DNA of 64,000 nucleotides from Hygrocybe punicea (taxonomy: Eukaryota > Basidiomycota > Agaricomycetes > Agaricales > Hygrophoraceae), in NCBI GenBank assembly GCA_963556145.1, contig OY744469.1, positions 806,001-870,000 on the forward strand. The letters are read 5' to 3'. The notes below the pieces were generated by a model. That model saw only the letters and a program-made list of their open reading frames with translations. It searched no databases and was not told where the DNA came from. The position numbers and the translations under genes are program-made. Positions 11,917 to 23,042 of this stretch are shown one piece after another. The first letter of the stretch is position 1, and every line of letters begins with the position of its first letter.

Positions 11917-14051
11917 ATGTACTTGTACACCGCATAACCTGGCGAAATAAACGAGTTGTGGCCATACTATTCTTAGATATCGAAGGTGCCTTCCCAAACG
12001 CTGTCACTGACCGGTTACTTCACAACATGCGGAAATGAAGGGTACCCGAACCCCTAGTCCTATTCATCGGCAACCTACTGAACAACAGAACCACGTGGCT
12101 CACCTTCGACGACTACACTTCGGACCTGATCCACCTGGAAAATGGCATAGGACAGGGCGACCCCATCTCCATGATCGTCTATCTCTTCTACAATGCTGAC
12201 CTCCTTGAAATACCAACCGATCGAAAAGAATTAGCTATGGCCTTCGTAGATGATGTGGCCATATATGTTGAGGGTATAGACTTCGCTGAAACCAACGACC
12301 ATATCAAGAACCTCATGACCAAGCAAGAGGGAGCCTACGACTGGTCGAAGAACCACAACTCTAAATTCGAGACTACCAAATTTGCCCTAATAAACTTCAC
12401 ACAGCGCAACAACATGGACAGACCCTCCCTAATCCTAAACACCACCATCATGCCCACCAAGTCGCACCGCTTTCTAGGAATCATCATGGACCAACACTTA
12501 CACTGGCACAAACAAGGAGAGAATACGATCGCCAGAACCACCAAATGGATCCATCTATTCCACAGACTAGCTCACCCAAAATCGGGTATATCCAAGAACC
12601 TAATGCGACAGCTCTATACAACAGTAGCGATACCGAAGATGACCTATGCCGCCGACGTCTGGTACACCCCGATGCACAAACCAGCCGACAGCAACCACAG
12701 AAGAGGTTCAGTAAGGGCGATGCGCAAACTAACTAGACTACAACGCACCACGCTAATCCCCATCACGGGAGCTTTAAGGACAGCCCCGAACGACCTGCTC
12801 GAACTCCAAACTGGAATCCTCCCAGTCGACCTCCTGATGCACAAAGTCTGCCATAGATCAATCATCAGAATGGCATCCCTGCCGGCGACACACCCCCTTC
12901 ACAAGCCATTGAGAACATGTGCTAAGCACCTCGTCGCCAGACACAAATCCCCCTTACATATCCTCACTCACCTTTACAACATTGACCCTAATGCCATAGA
13001 GCCCATCCTCCCTAGCCTAGTAACCATCAACTCACACCTCCCACTTCGCACCAACATCCCAGGAACAAGAGAAGACTCCATCAAGCAACACGATTCTGAC
13101 AATGCTGAAATAAAGATCTACTCAGACGATTCCACTCTGGACGGTGGAGTTGGAGCGGCAGCTATACTCTACTGACAGCGACACAATCGACTCAAGATAC
13201 TACGCTTCCACCTAGGCCCCAGCGAGGACCACCACAACATAGAGGCAGAAAACATAGCGGGCATCCTAGCTCTGCATTTACTGAGTCGTGAATCAACGCT
13301 ACATAACGTCTCCCTATACATAGATTGCCAATCTACTATCCAGGCCATTACCTCACACAGAACCCGATTAGGACAACACACGATAAATACTTTCCACAAG
13401 GCGGCACAGTGACTCACTGACACCAACCCCCTCCTCACTCTATCAATCAACTAGATATCAGGACACAGCAAAGTCAACGGAAACGAAAGGGCTGATGCTG
13501 AAGCCAAGCAGGCAGCGAGAGGACTCAACAGCCCATGACGAACCCTACCACCATCACTATGCACATGCTCTCTACCACTCAATATCTCGGCTCTAAAATC
13601 AACATACGACAAACAACTAACACTACAATGGAAAAAAACCTGGCTGCGCTCGCCACGATACATACGCTTCACATGCATAGACCCAAATTTTCCTATTACC
13701 AAATTCCTAAAAACAACAACTAAGCTAACGCGTCCTCAGACCAGCCTCATCACACAGATCCGCACCACTCACCTCCCTCTCAACGCATATCTATACAGAA
13801 TCAAGAGATCGGACAGCGACGTTTGCCCCAAATGCGAACAAGCAACAGAGACCATACATCACTTTCTCTTTGACTGCCCAGCCTACCATGACCCGCGGCA
13901 CATGCTCGTCAACACACTCCGGACAAACACCAGCTCCATCTCCCACCTACTCAATGACCTAAAAGGAATCTCGGAACTAATCAAATACATGCGGCGCACA
14001 GGCAGATTAAAAGAATTATTTGGTGACCTTCATCACCCACACCACACATAG
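11917..14051 (+). pseudogene. LINE ORF2 remnant: reverse transcriptase, RNase H, Cys/His tail
   Basis: This is the enzyme that copies LINE RNA at nicked DNA. The frame shows FLDIEGAFPNAV (palm, first Asp), GIGQGDPIS, then AFVDDVAIYVEG carrying the catalytic DD (FVDD version of YxDD), and the thumb region. RNase H follows: IYSDDSTLDGG, EAENIAGILALH, YIDCQSTIQAI and ISGHSKVNGNERADAEA. The C-terminal CPKCEQATETIHHFLFDCP is the CCHC-type knuckle usual in this clade, followed by RRTGRLKELF. Five stops break one otherwise continuous frame: TGA at 12036, 13173, 13410 and 13536, and TAG at 13452. Each could arise from CGA, CAG or TGG by one transition. The endonuclease and ORF1 are absent. Confidence 0.85.
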
Positions 14052-14566
14052 CTAACCACCCCCATAGTACAGCGCCACTACCAAACCATACACACACACA
14101 CCCGCTCGCACACGTCGAGATTCCGCTGCCCTTGTCCCAAACGCATACATCCCACTACCTCCACCTCCACCCACACCCACACCCACACCAACGCACACAC
14201 ATCAGCAACACGACAATTCGACTCACGACCACTCGGAACCCTCTCTCCCCCGCGGCCTTATCCCCTCGTGCATGTCTGCCTCAGCAGCCGAGCACTTATC
14301 TTGTCTAGCCCAACCGTACCCAAACCCACCAATAGCACCCATGAGGCCCCCTTGCAGGCAAGGTGACTAAAACAGCATAGGATATGCTGGGGCCCCGGGG
14401 GACTTACTCCATCATGGCTGTATAGCCTGTATTCACAAGCCGATGCCAATATGTAGTCAAACACTCTCACAATTCACTTTATAGCTACACAAAGCCTTAC
14501 ATGTAATGTCCGACATAGGGTCTAGCCCTGCGGGACAATAAAAATTGAAAAAAAAAAAAAAAAAAA
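11917..14566 (+). mobile_element. 5'-truncated LINE (Tad1/I-like, RNase H-bearing)
   Basis: The element starts abruptly inside the reverse-transcriptase domain and ends in a poly(A) tract at 14548-14566. A 3' UTR of about 500 bp follows the ORF stop at 14051. 5' truncation plus a poly(A) end is the signature of target-primed reverse transcription. No target-site duplication could be recognised, because the left flank is low-complexity DNA. Confidence 0.85.
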
Positions 14567-14567
14567 G

Positions 14568-15075
14568 GAATTAGATGGTGCTGTACATGCTGAGCATTAT
14601 GCAGCATTTCGGATTTTGCCATACATTTACTGGACTGACCCTATCCTTTATGAGATAGCAGACCAGGAAGATGAAGCTGCTGAAGTAGAGGATTGCTCAG
14701 TAAATCAGTTAATATCTCTTGGCTCAGGAGACATCACAGATATTATTCTTGCCATCAAGCCAGAATTTGCTGCACACATTGCATCACACACAAAGAATTT
14801 TGAATTTAGAAAATATCAGATTCCAGCCACTGTCTGCCACATGTAGCTTTATGAAACAATGCCAGTTAGTTCCATTGCAGGTGTCATTACAGTTGGTTCA
14901 GTAAAAGTACCAGGAGAGTTAATAACCCCTCAGGTCTTGGCAATGATGACTTTGATGCAGGTTTGAAGTTGTCAAAATATGGTTATCCTATATATCATCT
15001 TCATCAGTTACCAGTGCCACTATCTGCAGATCTACTCCAGAAGAGATACAATACTATTATTCCTCACCCCCACAC
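14568..15075 (+). pseudogene. ASCH-like (PUA-fold) protein fragment
   Basis: Directly after the LINE poly(A) a frame reads ...ITDIILAIKPEFAAHIASHT..NFEFRKYQIP, then LYETMPVSSIAGVITVG and, after a frameshift, LGNDDFDAGLKLSKYGYPIYHLHQL. The pattern 'ILAIKPEFA...K..EFRKY' followed by '(W)LYETMPVSSIAG' matches ASCH-type domains, which bind RNA or nucleotides. The codon between the two parts is TAG (14844-14846) where TGG would be expected. One base is missing in 'cctcaggtcttgg' near 14934. No start codon is visible because the fragment opens at the LINE junction; its 5' part was not found to the left of the LINE. Confidence 0.55.
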
Positions 15076-15140
15076 TCATTCATTCAAGATTTTCCTTTTT
15101 CATCAGGAAAATTACAAGCCCTTTTTTTGCACCTTTTGCA

Positions 15141-15465
15141 CCTTGTAAAAGGTGCAAAAGGTGCAAAAGGTCCCAAGAGGTCCACCTTTTCCAAGAGGTA
15201 GCACCTTTTCCAAGAAAGTGACCCGGCTTAGAAAAGGTCAAACTCTTAGAAAAAGAGGTCAAAAGGAGGAAAAAAGGAAGGAAAAAAGAAGGGAAAAGAA
15301 GAGCTTTTGATTCTTTTCCCTTCTTTTTTCCTTCCTTTTTTCCCTCTTTTTCCTTTTTTTAATCTCTTTTTCCAAGAGTTTGACCTTTGCTAAGCCGGGT
15401 CACTTTCTTGGAAAAGGTGCTACCTCTTGGGACCTTTGGGACCTTTTGCTCCTTGTAAAAGTTGG
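15141..15465. repeat. Long inverted repeat of purine/pyrimidine strands
   Basis: The left arm '..ccaagaaagtgacccggctt' and the right arm 'aagccgggtcactttcttgg' pair along about 150 bp each. The centre is near 15302, and a polypurine tract faces a polypyrimidine tract. It could extrude as a hairpin. No flanking duplication was seen. Confidence 0.75.
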
Positions 15466-16364
15466 CCTGATAACACATCCACAATCGTGAAGCTATTCAG
15501 GCAAATTCAAAGACAATTATTATAATTATTACAATTAATAAATTACAAATATAATTAATTGATTTTATACTAACTTTACTACGACTATACTTACTAACAA
15601 CTTACAAAGTATACGACATTGTCTGTAGTAAATCAGTATTATGCACGTAAGAAGTAAATGCATGTGCGTGACTTATATATGTTTTGAGGTCGCGCATGGA
15701 CCATTTGGCAAAGTTTGGCAAAATGGAGCACCAAACATTGTCACTTTTTGCCATTTTTGGACTTCGGCAATTTCATGACTGTACAGTCTGTACTGACCCC
15801 AAAATTGACTATAGGACGATGCCAGTGCACCAATGATGGCGGTGAGCAAGGCCAGGAGTGATGTGGCCCCGGTACGTGTGTGCCCGTGTTACCGTGTACT
15901 TTTTTATTTCCTTTCATTTTATTTATTTTATTTTATTTGACACTAACAATTAAATTACAGATCTACAGCCACCACCACCACGACAATGACAATGACAATG
16001 ACAATGACAATTGCAACCATGACACCCACAACCACGACATTGACAATCAATACCATGTCGGACGCGCCAACAACATGTTGAAGATGCGCACACACACAAA
16101 CGAACGGAGTGGGCAAGTCAACGAGATGGAACGAGCAGCAGGGGGGGTGCATCCACCCCTGCTACTTCATGGTATGTTTTCATACATCAATTTTAATTCT
16201 TCTAACTGAAGAACACACCACCACGCTGCCACCACCATTACCACCACCGAATCACATGCGTTCGACAGGCCATGGCACCACGGCACCCACCTCACGATGA
16301 AGTGTGCCGGCACCGCGGATGCAACCGAGGCCGAACGCACACATTGTACGCGTGCGTTTCACCA
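15466..16364. other. No gene; short (gacaat)n tract and CAC-rich DNA
   Basis: There is a simple (gacaat)n tract at about 15984-16010 and a CCA/CAC-rich stretch near 16215-16250, of the kind found inside the hAT elements further right. I found no hAT ends around it. Confidence 0.5.
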
Positions 16365-16594
16365 CCTTGCAAAGACGCTGGCCACGTCAACTGACGCGCA
16401 CTGAGATCTCGCGAGGTCAGATGGAATATCCACAGGGCGCCCCCAATCCTGCCTTGCAAAGATGCCAGCCACATCAACTGACATGCACGGCTCTCTTGCA
16501 AGGTGAGATGGAGTATCTGCAGCACAGGGCACCCCAATCCCACCTCGCAAAAATGCCAGCCACATCAATTGACGTGCGTGGCTCTCTCACGAGG
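16365..16594. repeat. Tandem array of three 52-bp dyad modules
   Basis: Modules lie at 16365-16416, 16452-16503 and 16543-16594 (spacing 87 and 91 bp). Each has a 9-bp arm (ccttgcaaa or cctcgcaaa), 10 bp, a 14-bp core centred on CAACTG or CAATTG, 10 bp and a 9-bp arm that is the reverse complement or nearly so (ctcgcgagg, cttgcaagg, ctcacgagg). Confidence 0.8.
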
Positions 16595-18763
16595 TGGAAG
16601 TTGTCCGGTTCAACGTGGACATATCGGGACACCCAGATGAAGAGGCCCACATATGGCTGAAGGCTGGTGCAAGGCCCCAGCACCCAAATTCCACCTCACA
16701 GACAGGCTAGCCACACAGGGTGCACAGTACTATACTATATACTGAAGTATGTTGAATTTATTGGGAGGGTATACTAATTGTTATCATATTGTTGCACCAG
16801 TATTCAAAAAGCATTCTAAATCATGATGATCCAATATTTTGAGACAAAGTACATTACCAGTGTTGATTGACAATTTTACAGTACTTCTTCAATAACAAGA
16901 CATTTACTGAAATTATTGAACCTTCAAATTTATACTGTACACAATTTATTTTGAAACTGAAAGTATTCATTCAGAAGTAACCTGTAAAAAAAGGCTGACA
17001 AACCACAAAAGGTATGGAAAAGCTTTCCAAGAGATTCTTCTTTTCCAAAGACAAAACAACTTTTTCAAGAAATGGACCTGGCTTAAAAAAGCTCTTTGTC
17101 TTGGGACAAGAGGTATCCTTTTTTCAAAGTAATTCACTTTTAAAAAAGAGGGGAAAAGTAAGAAAAAGCATAAAAGGTGAAAAGTGATACAAGGTCATAA
17201 GGTCAAAAGTGGTAAGACAAGTAAAATGATTAACTGTAAAGGGTCAACAAGTAAGCAAAGTGCGAAAGGAGTCAAAGTCATCCAAGTTTGAAAAGGTGGG
17301 AAAAAGTCAAAAAGGGTGAAAAGGTGTGCAAGGGATATTATGTAGTAAATATTTCCAAGTGACTCAAAGTGCCATAAGGTAGCAGAAGTTGTTAAAAAAG
17401 ATGAAAAAAACCTCAGAAAAAAGTTCAAGAGGTTTCAAAAAAGGTCAAGAGCCTCCAAGGTGCAAAAAAAGGGCTTGTAATTTTCCTGATGACTTCTGCA
17501 TTGATTCCCATATTCTAGCACCTTTTGTGGCCAACTATTCAAGACCCCTATCTCCCATGTGATTTCCCACTACACACCCTCTTTTTTTATGCCTCATGCA
17601 ATTTTATTGGCCACTATTTTTATCTATGCACATGATTTCCCGTCACACACCCTTTTTTTATGCTATCTAGACTGATTAGATAAATTTTATCCATGCCTAT
17701 GATGGTTTTTATGATTTGCTGGTCATTTTTAAGTCAGACACGCAAAGAAAAGATATATAATGCTACAAAGTGATAGTACAACCCCTCTCATCTAAAGTTG
17801 ACAGACCAATGATATGAATACAAGGATAATGAAATGAAATGATTAAATGTAACGAAATGACATAATGAAATACAAAATAGAATAAAAGAAAATACAACTG
17901 GTGTATGAATGGAGAAGATAAAGAAAATGGACAAACGACTGGTGACTCACCACTCCCAGTAATCCAGCAACTGAGTCCTGCCCGATGTGGTGAACGTGGC
18001 CTGGGTAGGCGCGGATTCGGGGTGTGTGAGATCATTGTCAATGGGGTCAAAACCCAAAACTCAACTTGTTTGTAACTATGTACACAAGCCACTATATAGG
18101 TACTGTATAGTATCTATAAATGGAATGTGGTAAAGAAATGGTGAAGTGAAATTGTAAAGAAGATAAGAACTGTAACAATAGAAACTAAGAGAATACACAT
18201 GCAGAGAGATATCAATCTCTACACTGAAAATATAGCGCTTGCCCTAGTTGAAACAGAGTGATGCTCAGCATCACTCCCAGCCCATCCATCCTCTAGATGA
18301 ATCTGTTGTCAATCGAATATAAGTGTACAGTAATATGGAATGGCTAGTATAAGCTGTTTTATCTACATGTAAATACTTCAGTACAAGCAAATAATGAATA
18401 TAAAAGTAAAATATACTTAGTGAGTTTTTCTTGAAGGGAGGATGGAGTGACCACTGCAGCAGGTGCTGCTAGCCCTAGGACCCTGAGGACTCTGTAGATA
18501 GCTTTCCCTTTCCTGTTCCTAGCTTAGTCAGCATTCCAGGGTTTTCCTTGCTTTCCCCTCCCTGCTGCGACTCCCCCTGAGTCTTCTCCAGAGAGGTCTG
18601 GAGATTCCCTCTCCACCGCTCATAGCATTGGATAGATTTCTTTTATGATTTATTGCACAGTAGCCTAGCAAGAAAAAGGAGTGGGGCACTACAGAACTAT
18701 AGTAGCAGACTAAAGGAAAGAGAAAGATGGATCATGCAAATGTATGGCTATGACCCCAGAAAA
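16595..18763. other. Gene-poor AT-rich and polypurine DNA
   Basis: From about 16985 to 17475 the strand is almost all purine ('aaaggtgaaaagtg', 'caagaggtttcaaaaaagg'). Between 17500 and 17680 there are direct repeats of 'tgatttccc(a/g)(c/t)(t/c)acacaccct'. I see nothing coding. Confidence 0.5.
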
Positions 18764-18886
18764 CATGTGACCAGCACATGTTTTCTCATGTGACCAGCAC
18801 ATGTTTTCTCATGTGACCAGCACATGTTTTCTCATGTGACCAGCACATGTTTTCTCATGTGACCAGCACATGTTTTCTCATGTGAC
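18764..18886 (+). repeat. 23-bp tandem repeat, five copies plus a partial
   Basis: The unit is catgtgaccagcacatgtttt plus ct. Each unit contains the dyad ACATGtgaccagCACATGT, so every copy is itself a small palindrome. Confidence 0.9.
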
Positions 18887-18906
18887 TTGAGTAAACAGAC
18901 CAGACC

Positions 18907-19526
18907 AGGACCCCTGAATGTCTCGGTAAATGTTAGATTTTTATCCGGACGTGAAAGAGGTCAAAGTGGCCAGAAGGCCACCATAAAATCCAGTCATGAG
19001 CCACCAATAAGCTGTTTAGGCCAGTGTAATATCTGGACATGGGTGGGCAGGCAGGTCAGACAGCTACAGTATTATCCTGATGTCATTCATGCAAGCTAAA
19101 GTGCTCAACCATGATACCAGGATGTGGTCTCCGATGGTCATGTTTCTGCTCTCAGGCCTATCAAATGTGATGATTGTCTGTCTTCAAAGACGACAAGAGC
19201 TGGATCATATGCGCATACCAATCTTATCAGTGCAAGTCTTTCTTTATTCATTGTCATATTAGTGATCCTCTACTCCAAGACTGGCAGCAAGAATAGGAAG
19301 CATGCCACTGTTACAGAATCCACGAGCATATCCGGCCTCTCCTATGTTGGCCTGCAAGTGTAGCATTTGGGGGAAAAAATCAGGCCACCATGCCATCTGG
19401 ACATAAAACGGCCTTGGTGGGAGGCTAGTGTACCAGCCAGACATGAAAATCCTAAACTTTGTCTGGACATGGAACCTTGAAAAGGGGCAAAAAACACTAG
19501 CCTTTACCGGGACATTCAGGGGTCCT
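18907..19526. mobile_element. hAT-like MITE with perfect 8-bp duplication
   Basis: Its ends are AGGACCCCTGAATGTC and GACATTCAGGGGTCCT, with inner similarity to about 26 bp. ACCAGACC is repeated exactly on both sides (18899-18906 and 19527-19534). The 620-bp length, lack of ORF and 8-bp duplication fit a non-autonomous hAT. Confidence 0.85.
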
Positions 19527-19870
19527 ACCAGACCGGGTAAGCATCGGTACTATTAGAGATCCATACCCAATATAGATGCAGGACCCTGAAGAACCAAGTG
19601 CATGGTAAAATTCTGATTTGATCGATCAGACAACCTTAAATTGAAATTGAAATACATCATCCCAATATAGCAAGGCCAGGGCCAGTTTAGTTCTGGACCC
19701 ACAAGGACTTATTGTGACACAACGTCCCACACTAGTATTGCTTGACCCACCATTCCAGTTCCCCACAAAAGTCTTTTCCCTAATGTTATCCCTTTACCTC
19801 AACTGCACCGCTATTCCGCTCAGCACTTCAGCACTACCAGACACCCATATACCATAATCCATATCTTATT

Positions 19871-20411
19871 ATGACATCATACTCCAGTCCCTCACCCTCT
19901 CCACCTATGTACATTCCTCTACACTGTCTCAACTTATCACACTTATTCAATACTCCCACTGAATACGATATGGACTTCTGTACCAAACCTACTAGTCCCA
20001 CTCAGACACCACTGCTACCCTCTTTGGAATATGATGATTACATCAATTTTGAATCCGCTAACATACGAGGTGTTGATTGTCCACCACCAGACGATTTTGA
20101 CTTTTTTATTGATAGTCTTCCCAACTTTCCTATGCCACCAACCACTGTCCCTCTGCAATCCATACCCTTAGACCCAGAGTTTAGGGAATGGCTCGAATCG
20201 CCTCCTTCACTTTCCATAAATCATAACCACCCAACTTCCTCTCACCGCAATCGTTTCGATCGCCCTGCCATTCTGGCATTGCTCCCTAAGCCACTATGAA
20301 AGAAGCGCACTTGCCCTAAGTACCACCTCAAGGTGCTGCTAAATGCTACAAAGAAGAACATGGATCAGTTAAAGGCACAAGGAGTTGATGTACACACTGG
20401 ATGCATGCCAT
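19871..20411 (+). pseudogene. Unrecognised acidic/proline-rich protein, one in-frame TGA
   Basis: ATG at 19871 opens a frame with YDDYINFESANIRG, PPPDDFDFFIDSLPNFP and LDPEFREWLESPP. It is stopped by TGA at 20297-20299, and the same frame then continues as KKRTCPKYHLKVLLNAT to TAA at 20409-20411. TGA is what CGA becomes by CpG deamination, so about 180 residues is the likely original length. The last residues run into the left end of the inverted-repeat element at 20395. I do not recognise the family; an acidic, Pro-rich start with a short basic tail could suit a small accessory DNA-binding protein, but that is inference. Confidence 0.4.
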
Positions 20412-20764
20412 AATATTTCTAATAAAAATATCTTGAAATTGTTTGGAAATTAATCCATATTATTTTAACATGTCATTTGCAGAGAACATTTAAATATATA
20501 GTGCATATTTTTTGTATATTTCTGAAAAAGGTATGATAAAGATATGATAATAATTATAAGAAAAGAAAGATGTTCAAAGACTGTGAAATTGTATTTCTTT
20601 TAAGATAGCACTCAAGATATTTTTATGATAACTTCTTTTAAAATGAACTGACATTATTCAAAATATGTTTAAACTTTTTCTTACAATGATGTATTAAAGT
20701 AACATGGATTAATTTCAAGATAACTTCAATATTTGAGTAGAAATACTATGGCTTGCATCCAGTG
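20395..20764. mobile_element. Inverted-repeat MITE, about 370 bp
   Basis: Its ends are CACTGGATGCATGCCATAAT and the near reverse complement ATGGCTTGCATCCAGTG. Similarity extends about 60 bp inward ('tgaaatt..ttggaaattaatccat'). No ORF. The target duplication is unclear. Confidence 0.65.
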
Positions 20765-20765
20765 T

Positions 20766-21019
20766 GAATATCTCCACAACCAATGCTTGGATTTACATGA
20801 TTGTAGAGCAAGCACTACAAGCCCCCATACTGCATTTTCTATACTTTTGACTTTAACAGATGATTGTAACCTTATTTATGTAAAGGTCATTTGTATATAA
20901 TTCTCCTTCATAACTTTGAAATGCAGAAAAATCTGGGATGAGGGACTTGTAGTCCTTGAAAATAGAACAAGTTTCTCTCTACAATCATGTAAATCCAAGC
21001 ATTGGTTGTTGAGATATTC
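20766..21019. mobile_element. Inverted-repeat MITE, about 254 bp
   Basis: The left end GAATATCTCCACAACCAATG and the right end CATTGGTTGTTGAGATATTC are inverted, with arms of about 45 bp. It abuts the previous MITE. Confidence 0.65.
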
Positions 21020-21265
21020 ATTGTACAAGTTGGAGTGCCTGAAATGAACCATTCACCCATAAGTCTATACATAAAATACTTAGAAAATGTAAATTTTTGT
21101 TACTCTGATTGTATCACACAAAATCAACATTTAATGTGGATTTGTTTTCTTTTCTGGCTTCAAACTAGACAGGGACAAGCTTCAATATATGGCTATTCAC
21201 ATGCTCTTAAACAGAGTTGATCAGTCAAGGGTAGTTATATTTGGCACACCAGCACTTATGAGTTA

Positions 21266-21905
21266 CAGCCGTTTTCAGCGAGTATTGGAAACACGATTTC
21301 TAAATGGTGGCTGTGCATTTCTGAATAAGGAAGCTGCCGAGAACCCGAGGTTTGATGAGCATATTACATAAGATAGATGTCATCCATATATGGCTACACC
21401 ACATGACTTAGCGTGACAGACAGTAAAATGACAATAGATAATGGTTAAGGACAATAGAAAAACAGATGTTGCAGAGAAAGATTTAGAGGGCACTTCAAAA
21501 GGTGTTGGTGTATTTAAAACCATGATTTTCTATCAGGTGAAGGAGGAGGTCAGTAGTTTACTCAAGAGAAGCGGGTGTGATGCTTTGTGACGTGCTGTGT
21601 AACATTGGAACTGAATGCTTATCTCCTCCTTCACCTGATAGAAAATCATGGTTTTAAATACACCAACACCTTTTGAAGTGCCCTCTAAATCTTTCTCTGC
21701 AACATCTGTTTTTCTATTGTCCTTAACCATTATCTATTGTCATTTTACTGTCTGTCACGCTAAGTCATGTGGTGTAGCCATATATGGATGACATCTATCT
21801 TATGTAATATGCTCATCAAACCTCGGGTTCTCGGCAGCTTCCTTATTCAGAAATGCACAGCCACCATTTAGAAATCGTGTTTCCAATACTCGCTGAAAAC
21901 GGCTG
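21266..21905. mobile_element. Fold-back Tc1/mariner-type MITE with very long arms
   Basis: It begins CAGCCGTTTTCAGCGAG and ends with the reverse complement, flanked by TA on both sides. The arms pair almost perfectly for about 280 bp, leaving a loop of about 80 bp. The outer 90 bp match both ends of the 20.6-kb element at 41866-62442, so it is a deletion or fold-back derivative of that family. Confidence 0.85.
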
Positions 21906-22358
21906 TAAAGGAATTGGCCATGGATGATGAAGATGAAGATGAAGATGACTATGGTATTCATATTGATCAATGAACAAGTAGTTGGTGACTAGGAGTCAAT
22001 ATTTTTCTGAATGTGCTGGTTGTGTATGTGAAGATCTTATTTGTGTAATATTTTGGAGAGCTGACTACAAAGAATTTGAAGCAATATTCTAAATATTTTG
22101 AAAAAGGATTACAAATACTTTGAAGCACCACCATAAATGTTTTGAAGCTCTACTATACTAGTTGTTTTGTTCTTGTTGCTATTGGGTATTAATGGGAGGA
22201 ATGTGTTTGAAAATTGTTGGTGAATAAATATATCAGTGAATATACTCAGACTCTGATAGGTGACTCCTGTTCCAGTGCAAAACTCAGTCCATATGTCTAT
22301 TGATAACATAGAAATCAGCCTGATCAAAGGTGGGAAAAGTACAGACACTGATGAGCCA

Positions 22359-22382
22359 GGTTGCCGCCACTGCTGTTGCTGT

Positions 22383-22435
<53 letters not shown>

Positions 22436-22437
22436 CT

Positions 22438-22491
<54 letters not shown>

Positions 22492-22500
22492 GCTGCTGTT
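22359..22500 (+). repeat. (GCT/GTT)n trinucleotide microsatellite
   Basis: Pure runs of gctgct and gttgtt. The poly-Cys, poly-Ala and poly-Val frames across it are not genes. Confidence 0.95.
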
Positions 22501-22699
22501 GGATATTGCTGTCAGATAGTAGTGGCAGAAAGGTGTTGGAAAATGTGTTGGTGAACATATTGGTGAATGTACTCAGACTCTGGACTCCTGTTCTCAGTGC
22601 AAGTGTTGGTCCATGTATTCATTGCTGACATAGGAAATGAAGATGAGGACAGAGATGAAGGTGGAAATGAAGCTGAAGCTAAAAATGACTATGGAATTA

Positions 22700-23042
22700 T
22701 TGCTGTTTTCAAAATGCATGACATTTTTTGAAAAAATAAATCTTTCAAAGAAAGAAGGACCATAATCATGGGAAAGTTTCTATATATGGTAGCAATGTGA
22801 ACTGGACAGTGAATGCGAACCCTTTCCCATTGTTGTGGTTAATGTAGCCCCCTGTGTACAATGTCAATAAAAGAATGGCTGAACATGTACAGCCCTCATT
22901 GATCTCATCTTCGTTGTCTGACATTGACTCGAGTAAACACTTACCAGTGCTACCATATATAGAAACTTTCCCACGATTATGGTCCTTTGTTCTTTGAAAG
23001 ATGTATTTTTTCAAAAAATGTCATGCATTTTGAAAACAGCAA
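22700..23042. mobile_element. TA-flanked MITE, TTGCTGTTTTC ends
   Basis: The 343-bp unit starts TTGCTGTTTTCAAAATGCAT and ends with the reverse complement. TA flanks both sides, and the arms pair for about 90 bp around 'tttctatatatggtagca'. The terminal motif is shared with the MITE at 56798-57733. Confidence 0.8.

Noticed and set aside
15880..16660. A fifth hAT element around the dyad array
   Set aside because: The interior looks alike, but no TAGTG...CACTA ends or 8-bp duplication were found.
18764..18886. Possible CRISPR-like array
   Set aside because: Units are directly tandem without spacers, and the genome is eukaryotic.
22260..22628. Open frames with long poly-Cys, poly-Ala or poly-Val runs
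   Set aside because: They are translations of a (GCT/GTT)n microsatellite and have no start, splice or domain support.
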